Numbered from the stretch's first letter, positions 25,124 through 33,794 are shown. The stretch: 64,000 nucleotides of DNA from JANPCX01 sp046049865 (GCA_046049865.1 JBJOQO010000004.1:1-64000), one strand, 5' to 3'. The notes: generated by a model not told the origin, from the sequence alone. Translations and numbers: made by a program.

Positions 25124-25741
25124 ATGTCCCTTGCCCAAGCCGTCGGCCTCCTGCTGTCATCCTTGGCCCGCCTGATCACAGGCGCGCAAGGTCATTGGTA
25201 TGGCTGCCCGCCCAAAGCCGAACAGCGCATTTATTTCGCCAACCACCAAAGCCACTTCGACTGGGTATTGATCTGGGCCGCCCTTCCCAGTGAATTGCGC
25301 AGCACCACGCGGCCAATTGCGGCGCGCGACTACTGGACCTCGTCCAAACTCAAACACTGGATCACCCGCGAGGTCTTCAACGCGGTGTATGTCAGCCGCG
25401 AACGCAGTGCCGATGAAGACCCGCTGGAGCCATTGATGGAAGCGCTGCGCCATGGCGACTCCTTGGTCATCTTTCCCGAAGGCACACGCGGCAACAAAGC
25501 CGACCCTGCCACTTTCAAAGCCGGGCTCTTCCATTTGGCCGAGGCTTTTCCCGAGGTGCAATTGATTCCGGCCTGGATCGACAACGTGCAGCGTGTGATG
25601 CCCAAAGGCGAGGTGGTGCCGGTACCCCTGCTGTGTTCGGTGACGTTTGGCGCGCCGCTGCGCATTGAGTCGGGTGAAGACAAACGCGCTTTCTTGGCAC
25701 GCGCACGCGCTGCCGTCATCGCCTTGCGTGAGGTGGATTGA
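25124..25741 (+). CDS. PlsC-type 1-acyl-sn-glycerol-3-phosphate acyltransferase
   Basis: 205 aa. Acyltransferase motifs: block I NHQSHFDWVLIW (the His-x4-Asp pair), block II-like NAVYVSRERS, block III VIFPEGTRGN, and block IV LIPAWIDNV. A hydrophobic N-terminus (AQAVGLLLSSLARLITG) likely anchors it to the inner membrane. It would acylate lysophosphatidate or a related acceptor. Its stop overlaps the ATG of the following CdsA-like gene (TGATG), so the two are coupled. This copy appears accessory, inserted between purH and ruvC next to a large inverted repeat. Confidence 0.92.
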   Translation: MSLAQAVGLLLSSLARLITGAQGHWYGCPPKAEQRIYFANHQSHFDWVLIWAALPSELRSTTRPIAARDYWTSSKLKHWITREVFNAVYVSRERSADEDPLEPLMEALRHGDSLVIFPEGTRGNKADPATFKAGLFHLAEAFPEVQLIPAWIDNVQRVMPKGEVVPVPLLCSVTFGAPLRIESGEDKRAFLARARAAVIALREVD

Positions 25742-26709
25742 TGGGGGCACTACGCGACCTCACCGTATCGCAGCAAGTGGCGCTGCTGTTTGTCTCGCTC
25801 TTCGGCGTGCTGGTATTGGCCACCTTCGCGCTTTTTTGGCGCAGCCTGCGGTTAGAAACGCAAGAGCAGCGTGAATCGCACGAAGCAACCAAACGTGATT
25901 TGCGTGCGGTCTGGATCGGCGCGGGCTTGTTTTGGGTGGCTTGGGCTTTGGGTGGGGTGGTGGCCACGCTGCTGTTTGCTGTCGTGTCCTTCTTGGCCTT
26001 TCGCGAATTCATCACCCTCAGCCACACGCGGCGTGCCGACCACCGCAGTTTGCTGCTGGCCTTTTTCGTGGTGCTGCCCGCGCAGTTTGCGCTGGTGGGC
26101 AACAAAAACTTTGACCTCTTCACCGTTTTTATTCCGGTTTATGTGTTCTTGGCCATTCCCGTGGTCAGCGCCTTTGGCAACGACCCGCAGCGTTTTTTGG
26201 AGCGCACGGCCAAGATTCAATGGGGCATCATGGTGTGTATTTATGGCATGAGTCATGCGCCAGCCCTTTTGTTATTGAGTTTGCCGAACTACGTGGACCG
26301 CGGCGCGTTCATGGTGTTTTATCTGGTCATCGTGGTGGCGGTGGCCCAATTGGTTCAAGAGTTGGCCACCCGAATTTTGCGGCGCCGACCTGCGGCACGC
26401 GCCATCAGTCGGTCCTTTTCTTGGCGTGCCTGGTGGGCGGGGGCACTGGCCGCCGCTGTGGTGGGCGCCGCGCTGTATTGGGCCACGCCCTTCAAGCCGA
26501 TCCCCGCCTTGGTGATGGGTTTCATTGCGGGCGGTTGCGGCACCTTGGGTGAGTTTGTGATGAAAGCCCTGAAACGCGACGCCGGTGTGCGCAACTGGGG
26601 CGGCAAAGCCTCGGTCACTGGCGCGGTGGGTTTGCTGGACCGCGTGGCACCGCTTTGTTTTGCAGCGCCCGTGTTCTTCCACGCGGTGCGCTGGTATTTT
26701 GGCGTTTAG
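25741..26709 (+). CDS. CdsA-like membrane protein lacking the CTP-transferase signature
   Basis: 322 aa with about eight transmembrane helices, similar in layout to phosphatidate cytidylyltransferase CdsA (VVSFLAFREFITLSHTRRAD, FIPVYVFLAIPVVSAF, GFIAGGCGTLGEFVMKALKR). The C-terminal CdsA signature normally reads KR-x4-KD-x-G...PGHGG-x2-DR-x-D. Here the KD is RN (GVRNWGGK), PGHGG is VTGAV-G, and DRxD is DRVA. The metal-binding aspartates are thus missing, so classical CDP-diacylglycerol synthase activity is doubtful. Translationally coupled to plsC. It may use another lipid substrate, or act as a non-catalytic partner. Confidence 0.85.
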   Translation: MGALRDLTVSQQVALLFVSLFGVLVLATFALFWRSLRLETQEQRESHEATKRDLRAVWIGAGLFWVAWALGGVVATLLFAVVSFLAFREFITLSHTRRADHRSLLLAFFVVLPAQFALVGNKNFDLFTVFIPVYVFLAIPVVSAFGNDPQRFLERTAKIQWGIMVCIYGMSHAPALLLLSLPNYVDRGAFMVFYLVIVVAVAQLVQELATRILRRRPAARAISRSFSWRAWWAGALAAAVVGAALYWATPFKPIPALVMGFIAGGCGTLGEFVMKALKRDAGVRNWGGKASVTGAVGLLDRVAPLCFAAPVFFHAVRWYFGV

Positions 26710-26717
26710 GCCCCAAC

Positions 26718-27269
26718 ATGCAGCGCATTCTGGGCATCGACCCCGGCCTTGTCTGCACAGGCTTTGGCGTGATTGAAGCCGAGGGCTCCAAGCTGCACTA
26801 CGTCGCCAGCGGCACCATCAAAACCAGTGCCGCCAATTTGGGCGAGTTACCCAGCCGACTAAAGATTATTTTTGACGGTGTGCAGGAGGTTTGCAGCCGT
26901 TATGCGCCCACTTGCGCGGCGGTGGAAATCGTTTTCGTCAACGTCAACCCGCAGTCCACCTTGTTGCTCGGCCAAGCGCGCGGCGCCGCCATCACGGCCT
27001 TGGTCTCGGGTGATTTGCCGGTGGCGGAATACACCGCACTGCAAATGAAAAAGGCCGTGGTGGGTCACGGTCACGCACGCAAAGAGCAGGTGCAAGAAAT
27101 GGTGAAGCGGCTGCTGCAACTGCCCGGTCTGCCCGGCAAGGACGCCGCCGATGCGCTGGGCCTGGCGATTTGCCACGCCCACGCCGGGGCCTCGTTTGCC
27201 GCCATGGGCAAAGCCGCCACCCTCGTTCGGCGCACGCATGCGCAGTTCAAGGGTGGGCGGACTTACTGA
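26718..27269 (+). CDS. ruvC: crossover junction endodeoxyribonuclease RuvC
   Basis: 183 aa from ATG 26718 (MQRILGIDPGLVCTGFGVIE). Holliday-junction resolvase of the RuvABC pathway, an RNase H-fold homodimer. The four catalytic acids are visible: Asp in GIDPG, Glu in AAVEIVFVN, and the paired Asp in GKDAADALGLAICHAH. ADALGLA is the family signature. It starts 8 bases after the CdsA-like gene. In most Burkholderiales ruvA and ruvB follow directly; here an oppositely oriented anti-sigma gene follows, so ruvAB must be elsewhere. Confidence 0.97.
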   Translation: MQRILGIDPGLVCTGFGVIEAEGSKLHYVASGTIKTSAANLGELPSRLKIIFDGVQEVCSRYAPTCAAVEIVFVNVNPQSTLLLGQARGAAITALVSGDLPVAEYTALQMKKAVVGHGHARKEQVQEMVKRLLQLPGLPGKDAADALGLAICHAHAGASFAAMGKAATLVRRTHAQFKGGRTY

Positions 27270-27287
27270 TCCGATACCAACACGGCT

Positions 27288-28085
27288 TCAACGCGACAAC
27301 TGCGCGTGAGCCTCGCGGGCCAATCCCACCATCGTGGCAGACGGCAACGCGCCGCTGAGCGCGTAGCCAAAACGCCCTTCCACCCAGTAGAAAGATTCCA
27401 CCGTGCCTTCTTTGCTGGATCGAAACGCGGTCTCAGCAGGCTGGCGGTCAACAGGGAAGTGGGTGAGGTACAGCGTCAGACGTCGGCCTTGTGCGTCCTC
27501 GTACATGAACTGCGCCGTTGGCCCCGTATCAGCAGGCAACAACCGCCCACCCAAGAGCCGAAAGCCTTGTGTTTGCAGTGAAGGCACACGCAGCGGCGCA
27601 CTCAAGCGGCGGCTGAGCCACTGCACCAAATGCGCTTCTTCAGCAGCCCCCACCTCCACCGGATGACGAACCTCGGGTGCATACACCGCATGGGCCACCA
27701 TGGCCTCACGCACAAAAGGCAAGGCCACAAGCTCAGGCCCTGGCGTCTGACGCGCGGTCGCTGACCACCATCCACCTGTAGCGCCCACGACCAGCAGCAT
27801 CGAGGCCACAAGCGCCAGGGTCCAACCCGGCCAGCTTTTGCGTTGGGTGGCCAACACGGGCCTTAGCAACGCAGCGGGCGCCTCACCGAGTTCCAAGTTG
27901 TCGTGGAGTTCTTTGAGTTGTGCTGCTTGCGCTCGCCACTGTTGAACACGCAGGGCATCTTCAGGATGGTTGGCCAACCAATGCCAAACGGCCTGCAGCT
28001 CATCGGGTGGTAGCTGACCGTCCACATAGGCGTGCAACGTCACGTCATCCACGGTGCCTTGAGGTGGGGAGGGATGGCTGCTCAT
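27288..28085 (-). CDS. transmembrane anti-sigma factor
   Basis: 265 aa with one transmembrane helix (WTLALVASMLLVVGATGGWW, residues about 87-106). The cytoplasmic N-terminus (DVTLHAYVDGQLPPDELQAV) resembles anti-sigma domains that grip ECF sigma factors, though no classic HxxxCxxC zinc motif is present. The periplasmic C-terminal 150 residues (VVHAVYAPEVRHPVEVGAAE region and GGRLLPADTGPTAQFMYED) match the RskA/ChrR-like sensor type. It overlaps the sigma gene by 4 bases, so the pair is co-translated. The activating signal is unknown. Confidence 0.88.
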   Translation of the reverse strand: MSSHPSPPQGTVDDVTLHAYVDGQLPPDELQAVWHWLANHPEDALRVQQWRAQAAQLKELHDNLELGEAPAALLRPVLATQRKSWPGWTLALVASMLLVVGATGGWWSATARQTPGPELVALPFVREAMVAHAVYAPEVRHPVEVGAAEEAHLVQWLSRRLSAPLRVPSLQTQGFRLLGGRLLPADTGPTAQFMYEDAQGRRLTLYLTHFPVDRQPAETAFRSSKEGTVESFYWVEGRFGYALSGALPSATMVGLAREAHAQLSR

Positions 28086-28591
28086 CGTTTCACCAACAAC
28101 AAATTGGGCACAGACGTTGATGGAACAGGCTGCAAACTCGAACGCAATTGTTCGCGAGCGCGGTGCAAGCGCGACATCACCGTGCCGATGGGAATGTCCA
28201 GAATTTTCGCGGCCTCGGCATAACTGTGTTCTTCAACGGTGACCAAGAGCAACACGGCGCGAGACGCGGGCGCGAGTGTGAGCAGCGCTTGCTGCATGTC
28301 CAGCCGTTCGCCAACTTGAGCCCAGGGCTCGTAGCCCGCTTCGGGAACATCGTCGATACAGACACTGGCGTCATCCAGCCGGGCGTCGCGGCGGTGGTTG
28401 AGGTAAAGGTTGTGCATCACACTGAGCAGCCAGGCGCGCAGGTTGGAACCCGGTTGCCACAGCGACCACTTCAGCATGGCACGCTCCAGGGTGTCCTGGA
28501 CCAAGTCGTCTGCGCGTGTGGCGTCGCCCGTCAGCAGGCGCGCATAACGCCGCAAGGCCGGCAAATGGGCAAGGGTGTCTTCAACGCCCAT
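28082..28591 (-). CDS. ECF-family RNA polymerase sigma factor
   Basis: 169 aa. Region 2 is ARLLTGDATRADDLVQDTLE with the -10-melting segment WQPGSNLRAWLLSVMHNLYL; region 4 is EEHSYAEAAKILDIPIGTVM followed by SRLHRAREQL, the -35-binding helix-turn-helix. No region 1 or 3, so an extracytoplasmic-function factor. The ATGA overlap with the downstream anti-sigma gene and the lipoprotein gene 22 bases upstream on the same strand suggest one operon, perhaps responding to envelope or oxidative stress. Confidence 0.94.
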   Translation of the reverse strand: MGVEDTLAHLPALRRYARLLTGDATRADDLVQDTLERAMLKWSLWQPGSNLRAWLLSVMHNLYLNHRRDARLDDASVCIDDVPEAGYEPWAQVGERLDMQQALLTLAPASRAVLLLVTVEEHSYAEAAKILDIPIGTVMSRLHRAREQLRSSLQPVPSTSVPNLLLVKR

Positions 28592-28613
28592 GGGCCGACC
28601 TCGCGGTGGAAAC

Positions 28614-28994
28614 TCAAGGTTTGGCCAGGCGCCAAACGTTGTTCACACCGTCGCCGGTGCGGTCACCCGCCTTTTGGTCTTTCACCCAGAAATAAAGAGG
28701 TTTGCCTTTGTAGGCCCATTGTTTGCTGCCATCGTCGCGTGTCACCACGGCCCAGTCGCCACTCGTCGCAGCGCCCGCAGCAGCCATCAAGGGCGGCCAG
28801 TTTTGAGCACAGGGGCCATTACAGACGCTTTTACCGGAGCCTGTCGCGTCGCGGTCAAAGGTGTAAAGGGTCATGCCATTGCTGCCAACAAAAACGCCGT
28901 CGCTGACTTTGGCGGGGGCAGCTGGCTCCATGGTGGAACAACCAGCGGCCAACAGGGCAGCGAAGGCCCAGGCGGTGAGGGACAGTGTGCGCAT
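28614..28994 (-). CDS. secreted lipoprotein, PF03640/COG4315-type repeat
   Basis: 126 aa. Lipobox signal peptide: LTAWAFAALLAAGC places the acylated Cys at residue 19. The mature part holds the two-fold secreted-repeat motif (GMTLYTFDRDATGSGKSVCN, CAQNWPPLMA, then GKPLYFWVKDQKAGDRTGDG, NNVWRLAKP) known from predicted lipoproteins with a YTFD...C-x-G-x-C-x-x-x-WPP pattern. Function of this family is not established. It is the first gene of the sigma/anti-sigma operon and might be a target or sensor of that sigma factor. Confidence 0.9.
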   Translation of the reverse strand: MRTLSLTAWAFAALLAAGCSTMEPAAPAKVSDGVFVGSNGMTLYTFDRDATGSGKSVCNGPCAQNWPPLMAAAGAATSGDWAVVTRDDGSKQWAYKGKPLYFWVKDQKAGDRTGDGVNNVWRLAKP

Positions 28995-29118
28995 GATGAA
29001 TACTCCAATAAAAGTGGGTGGATTGCATCACGGTAAACACCGCTACACCAGCTTTTATTCCATCGCCTTGAAAAAAGGGGCGTCTTCTTGCGGTCGGGCC
29101 GCTGATTCATCCGTCGAC

Positions 29119-29218
29119 ATCGCCCGCAACTTCCACCAGGTCGCGCTCCAAGGCACCGCAGTACCGCATGAATGCTCAGTTTTTTGGCCTCAATGCCCAA
29201 ATCCAGTGGGGCCTGGGC
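29119..29218. repeat. diverged copy of the polysaccharide-locus element end
   Basis: About 100 bases align without gaps to the reverse complement of 14313-14412, the right half of the 244-bp element; I count roughly 73 identical of 100. The best-kept block is ACCGCATGAATGCTCA. Translated in the matching frame both copies give a similar peptide (EAKKVSIHAVLRGIEERPGE versus EAKKLSIHAVLRCLGARPGG), suggesting descent from a coding sequence. No intact terminal inverted repeat is present here. It fills most of the 245-base gap between the lipoprotein and GGDEF/EAL genes. Confidence 0.6.
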
Positions 29219-29239
29219 GCGCCCCCGGTCACATGCGGG

Positions 29240-31420
29240 CTATCCGTGCACCAAACGCACGTGTGAAGGACCGCCGCCGCCCGCGTGCTGCGCCACGTGG
29301 CTGGCCAATCGGGCATCGAAAGTGAGCGCGTCCAGGGCCGGGGCAAACAAGAATCCCTGGTACTGGCCGCAGCCCAAGGACTGCAGGAATACACGCTGCG
29401 CTTCGGTTTCGACACCCTCTGCCACGATTTGCATGTGCAGCGCATGGCCGAGGTTGACGATGGCGTTGACGATGCCGGCGTCACTTTCATCGCCGGGCAA
29501 GCCGCGCACAAAACTGCGGTCGATCTTCAAGCGACCAATCGGGAAACGTTTGAGGTAGCCCAGGTTCGAATACCCGGTGCCAAAGTCGTCAATGGCCAAC
29601 TTCACGCCCAAGGCGGCGAGCTGGCTCAAGCGCTGCAAGGTTTCCTCAGCGTTTTGAATCAGGATGGACTCAGTCAGCTCCAACTCCAAGTACTCCGCGG
29701 GCAGTTGGTGTTTGGCCAATGCCTTGGCGACTTCGTCGACGAACTCGGGTTGTTGAAACTGCAGCGCCGACACGTTCACGCTGATGTTGATGCGTTTGCC
29801 ATCGCGGTGCCACTGCGCCGCTTGTTGTATGGCTTCGCGCATCACCCAATCGCCTATGGCCACGATGAATCCGGTTTCTTCCGCCACGGGAATGAAGTCT
29901 GCTGGCGAGACCGGCCCCAGTTCAGGATCGTTCCAGCGTATGAGGGCTTCTGCACCCACGACATCGCCGCTGTGCATGTCAATTTGCGGCTGGTAGTGCA
30001 AACGGAAACGTCCCAGGGCCAAGGCTTGGCGCATGGCATGGTCCAAGCGCAAACGGGTGAGGCGCTGACCATCTTCACCTTGTGGTTGGTGGCGATGGAA
30101 ACGAAAGTTGCCGCGACCCGCCGCCTTGGCTTCATGCATGGAGGCGTCGGCATGGCGCAGCAGCTCGTCCATGCTGGCACCGTCGTTGGGGTAAAGGGAA
30201 ATGCCGATGCTGCAGGTCACATTGAAACGCAGGCCGTCCAAGGTGAAAGGCTCTTGCATGGCTTCGATGGCGCGGCGAGCAGCCACAGCGGCACCACCGG
30301 CATCCGCCTGGTGAACCAAGAGCACGAACTCGTCGCCGCCCAAGCGGGCCACGGTATCCACTTGCCGCAGGCAGCCCTTGAGGCGCTCGGCGGCTTGGGA
30401 CAGCACACGGTCACCAAAACCGTGGCCCAAGGTTTCGTTCACATGGTTGAAACGATCCAGGTTCACAAACAAAAGCGCAAATGGGGTGCCGTCGCGCTGG
30501 GCCATGGCCAGGGCAAAGTCGACCCGGTCGCCCAGCACACGCAAATTGGGCAAGCCGGTGAGCGCATCCGTCTGCGACAGGGTGTCGATGCGACGTGCAG
30601 CCTCGACCTGTTCCGTGATGTCGCGGAAGGAGAACACCCGTCCAATGGGTCGGCCACGTGAGCACTGAGGCAGTGTCATTCGCTCGAGCACTCGGCCATC
30701 GTTGAGGTTGAGCACATCGCTGCCTTGAAGGCCCACGTCTTCACAGATGGTGTTCAATCGCCTGACGTAGCTGTGGGGTTCGGCCACGCAGCGGCGCATC
30801 CAGTCCAGCATGGCTTCGTCGTCACGGCGCGAGAGTAACTCGCCAGGCACGTTCCACAGCTGAGAAAACTTTTGGTTGAAATTGCGAATGCGGCCGTGCA
30901 GGTCCAACACCAAAATGCCATCTGCGGTGGACTCCAGCGTGGCCGCGAGTTCTGCAATGCGCAGCTCCAGTTCATCTTCAACCCGCATGTGGGCGCTGCG
31001 GTCGCGTACCACCACCAAGTAGTAAGGCGACGCACCGTCACACTGCAGCAGGGAAATTTGACGCGTCACCGGAATGGTTTCCTGACCATGGCCGTCTTCA
31101 CCACGGTGCGCCCGGCGCAACCAGGTGTCGGACACGACCTGGTCGTTCGAGCCGATGGTGTGGCCTTGTATTGCAGCGTCCCAGAAACAAACATCCTCAG
31201 GCGTGCAAGCCAGTGCCGTCATGCGCACTCCCAGCAGCTCGTCAGGGCTCACCCCCAGCATGTCTGCTGCGGCAGCGTTCACTACCGCGATTTCCAGCGT
31301 TTGCGCATCCACCAACCACACCGCGTCGCGCAGGCTGTTGACAATGGCCAAGGCCATCGCGGGTGGGGCGATGGCCGATGGCGGCTGCGTCACAAAACGC
31401 GCTTCGGAGAGATCGCTCAC
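29240..31420 (-). CDS. PAS-PAS-GGDEF-EAL cyclic-di-GMP enzyme
   Basis: 726 aa, soluble (no transmembrane helix seen). PAS domains at about 23-140 and 160-275, then GGDEF with an intact RLGGDEFVLL (361-365) and an RQVD inhibitory site five residues before it, then EAL with GAEALIRW (EAL 491-493), DDFGTGYSNL, KIDRSF and QGFLFA. Both diguanylate cyclase and phosphodiesterase catalytic residues appear intact, so the net activity is probably set by the PAS sensors. The start overlaps the HD-GYP gene stop by 4 bases, coupling two c-di-GMP enzymes. Confidence 0.95.
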   Translation of the reverse strand: MSDLSEARFVTQPPSAIAPPAMALAIVNSLRDAVWLVDAQTLEIAVVNAAAADMLGVSPDELLGVRMTALACTPEDVCFWDAAIQGHTIGSNDQVVSDTWLRRAHRGEDGHGQETIPVTRQISLLQCDGASPYYLVVVRDRSAHMRVEDELELRIAELAATLESTADGILVLDLHGRIRNFNQKFSQLWNVPGELLSRRDDEAMLDWMRRCVAEPHSYVRRLNTICEDVGLQGSDVLNLNDGRVLERMTLPQCSRGRPIGRVFSFRDITEQVEAARRIDTLSQTDALTGLPNLRVLGDRVDFALAMAQRDGTPFALLFVNLDRFNHVNETLGHGFGDRVLSQAAERLKGCLRQVDTVARLGGDEFVLLVHQADAGGAAVAARRAIEAMQEPFTLDGLRFNVTCSIGISLYPNDGASMDELLRHADASMHEAKAAGRGNFRFHRHQPQGEDGQRLTRLRLDHAMRQALALGRFRLHYQPQIDMHSGDVVGAEALIRWNDPELGPVSPADFIPVAEETGFIVAIGDWVMREAIQQAAQWHRDGKRINISVNVSALQFQQPEFVDEVAKALAKHQLPAEYLELELTESILIQNAEETLQRLSQLAALGVKLAIDDFGTGYSNLGYLKRFPIGRLKIDRSFVRGLPGDESDAGIVNAIVNLGHALHMQIVAEGVETEAQRVFLQSLGCGQYQGFLFAPALDALTFDARLASHVAQHAGGGGPSHVRLVHG

Positions 31421-32748
31421 GCGGCCTCCTTGACTCGGGTGTCCGTGGGCACCACCTCACGAAGCGGCTCAAAGAAGTAGGCGACACGCTGGCGCGGCGA
31501 CAGATAAATCAAGGCCTCAGGCGGCAAGCCCAGTGGCTTGAGGCTGCGGCGGATGCTGACATCACCGAGCTGTTGCAAATCGACAATCAACGCTTCATCG
31601 CGCGGCACTTTGCGTTCATAAGCGAGCACACAGGGTTTGAGTGGGCGGCTGGAGTTCACGGCCACCACCATGGCAAATCGTTCGTCGCTGAGCTGCACCA
31701 AAGAGCCCGGTGGATACACGCCCATCATTTTGATGAAGGCGTTGAGCATCCCAGTATCAAATTTGGCCTGCCCTTGGGCGTACATCAGCGCCATGGCTTC
31801 ATGCGGAGTCAGTGCGTGAGAAGGCATGTGCGGGTTGCACAGGTTGTCGTAGCGGTTGACGATGGCCACCAAACGTGCGGCCAAACTGAGTCGATCCGCG
31901 CTGGTACGGCTGGGGAAGCCCGCGCCGTCCATCGTTTCGTGGTGCTGAGCAATCACGGTCAACGCGGCGGCCGACAGGCCCATGCTGCGCCCCAATTGCA
32001 CACCATGGGCCACGTGGTCTTGGTAGTGGGCCAAGTCAGCGGGCGAAAAATGTTCCTGCCTGGCGCGCACGCGCTCAGGAATTTTCAGCTTGCCGATGTC
32101 GTGGGTCAGGGCACCCACACCCAAGTCCATCAAGTCGGCCTCGCTCCAGCCCAAAGCCCGGCCAAGCAAGAGCGACAACAAACTCACGCTCACCGCATGG
32201 GCTGAGGATTTGTCACCGGCTGCATCGCTGAGCAAACGAATCGACATCTCCTGCGCCCCAGCCATTTTGTCCAGCAGCGCGCGCGACAAAGCTAGCGCCT
32301 GCTCACCCGCTTGGGTTGGATTGGTGGGTACGCTTTCATTCATGCGCCGACATTCACGGGCCGCCTCGGTGAATTGTTTTTCGCACAAAGCCAGGCTGGC
32401 GCGCTGCGCCGCCAGATCGCTCTTTTTCTGTTGTTCGGCGGTCAAGGGCAAAACGGGCGCGACATCTGCTGTTTTGGCACTGGTATCTACTGCGTTCAAT
32501 GCAGGCGATCCGTGGGGCGCGCTGGTCAAACCGGGCAAATGTCCCGCATCCTCGGATCCACTCTGCGCCGCGCACCAACGCACTTGTTTGAGGCCCAGGC
32601 CCTGGATGGTTTTGATTTGGTCCGGGGTGGCAATCTTGAAGTGCGACAGCGGGAATGGATGCGACATCCAGCCCAGCTCCAAATAGACATACATGCCCAC
32701 CTGCAAAGCAGCGACATCGACCAAGGGCAATGATTGGGTGTCTTTCAT
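31417..32748 (-). CDS. HD-GYP domain cyclic-di-GMP phosphodiesterase
   Basis: 443 aa. N-terminal DUF3391-like segment (VDVAALQVGMYVYLELGW... SHFKI), a helical linker, then HD-GYP from about residue 150: THDIGKLKIP (HD at 216-217), HHETMDGAGFP (269-279) replacing the usual GYP with GFP, and RLVAIVNRYDNLCNP. The metal-binding His/Asp set is present, so it likely cleaves c-di-GMP to GMP; Tyr to Phe in the GYP triad is tolerated in some members. Translationally coupled to the GGDEF-EAL gene downstream. Confidence 0.93.
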   Translation of the reverse strand: MKDTQSLPLVDVAALQVGMYVYLELGWMSHPFPLSHFKIATPDQIKTIQGLGLKQVRWCAAQSGSEDAGHLPGLTSAPHGSPALNAVDTSAKTADVAPVLPLTAEQQKKSDLAAQRASLALCEKQFTEAARECRRMNESVPTNPTQAGEQALALSRALLDKMAGAQEMSIRLLSDAAGDKSSAHAVSVSLLSLLLGRALGWSEADLMDLGVGALTHDIGKLKIPERVRARQEHFSPADLAHYQDHVAHGVQLGRSMGLSAAALTVIAQHHETMDGAGFPSRTSADRLSLAARLVAIVNRYDNLCNPHMPSHALTPHEAMALMYAQGQAKFDTGMLNAFIKMMGVYPPGSLVQLSDERFAMVVAVNSSRPLKPCVLAYERKVPRDEALIVDLQQLGDVSIRRSLKPLGLPPEALIYLSPRQRVAYFFEPLREVVPTDTRVKEAA

Positions 32749-33001
32749 GGTGCGGGCAGTGCGGCAAATAAAGCAGGCAAGGGCGTCGGTATCTCGTTAT
32801 CGGCGGGCACAGAGGCTCACTTGAGCCCGGTAAGGGGCCTTGAAGTGAGACTTTCTTGGGACTCCAGTCAGATATCGGCAGCGCGTGGAATGAATCAAGG
32901 AGTTTTTTCTGAAATCGATCAATTTGATGAAATCACCTTGCGCACTGCCAATCGGGTACCCAGACCGCGTCGATGCGCGGCCACCGCGTTATGCTGCGGC
33001 C

Positions 33002-33730
33002 ATGTTTGCCGTGTTCAGTGTTTCGGGTCGTGTGGTCAGCGGCACGCTGGAGCAACTGCGTGACGTGGCACCGGTGCGCGCGGCCAGCCGGCTGCGCGGC
33101 GTGTCCCCTGCGGGCTCCGAACAAGAAACCGCAGACCAAACCCGGTTGTACGACGACCACGACTTCGTTCACATCGGTCAAGGTCGAACCGGCGACCCGT
33201 CCAGGGGCTTCAGCGCAACACCCGGATCCGCACAGTCGGCGCTGGCCGCCTATGCCAACCTCGGCACAAGCCACCAGCCAGCGCAGGCGACCAAACGCCC
33301 GCTCACACGAGTGGCTGATGTCATGAGCACCCGCGTCACAAGCGTGCCAGACGACATGCCCTTGGTAGACGCGTGGCAGCTCTTGGCCGACAGCGGCGTG
33401 CGCCAAGCCCCGGTGTTGAATACGCAAAAACGATTGGTGGGGCTGCTGTTGCAGGCCGACATGATGCAGGGTGACGCGCTGCCTCACCCAGGGAGCGCAC
33501 CGGCGGCTTGGTTGGCTTTTTGGCGGCAAACGGCGGGCGAGTTGATGTGGACCCCCGTGCCCAGCGTCGGCCTGGACGCCGACCTGCGCCGGGTCGCCGA
33601 GGCGTTGCTGCGTTGGCACTTGCCGGGGCTGCCCGTGGCCGACGACGCCGGCTCCGTCACCGGTTTTATTGCACGCAGCGACATCCTGCGTGCAGTGGTG
33701 ACTGACCCACCCCTGGATTTGTGGGGCTGA
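33002..33730 (+). CDS. CBS-domain protein
   Basis: 242 aa from ATG 33002 (MFAVFSVSGRVVSGTLEQLR); 26 upstream codons are open but do not look coding. The first 95 residues are a poorly conserved, Arg-rich segment; the rest is a tandem CBS pair: RVADVMSTRVTSVPDDMPLV to RLVGLLLQADMM, and LMWTPVPSVGLDADLRRVAE to VTGFIARSDILRAV. Bateman modules bind adenine nucleotides and sense energy state. No enzyme domain is attached. It is divergent from the HD-GYP gene across 253 bases with no further gene. Confidence 0.88.
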   Translation: MFAVFSVSGRVVSGTLEQLRDVAPVRAASRLRGVSPAGSEQETADQTRLYDDHDFVHIGQGRTGDPSRGFSATPGSAQSALAAYANLGTSHQPAQATKRPLTRVADVMSTRVTSVPDDMPLVDAWQLLADSGVRQAPVLNTQKRLVGLLLQADMMQGDALPHPGSAPAAWLAFWRQTAGELMWTPVPSVGLDADLRRVAEALLRWHLPGLPVADDAGSVTGFIARSDILRAVVTDPPLDLWG

Positions 33731-33794
33731 CCCTGCGACTCTTCCTGCTCGGGCCAAGCGACAATAGCGCTCTTTATTTCAAGCGAGGCCGTCC

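Noticed and set aside
24648..25160. Minus-strand frame across the inverted repeat
   Set aside because: Its peptide is mirrored in several frames of the repeat arms, as expected for a palindromic structure rather than a gene.
29285..30661. 458-codon plus-strand frame
   Set aside because: Antisense shadow of the PAS-PAS-GGDEF-EAL gene.
32915..32937. FNR-like TTGATGAAATCA near the CBS gene
   Set aside because: The half-sites are separated by three, not four, bases.
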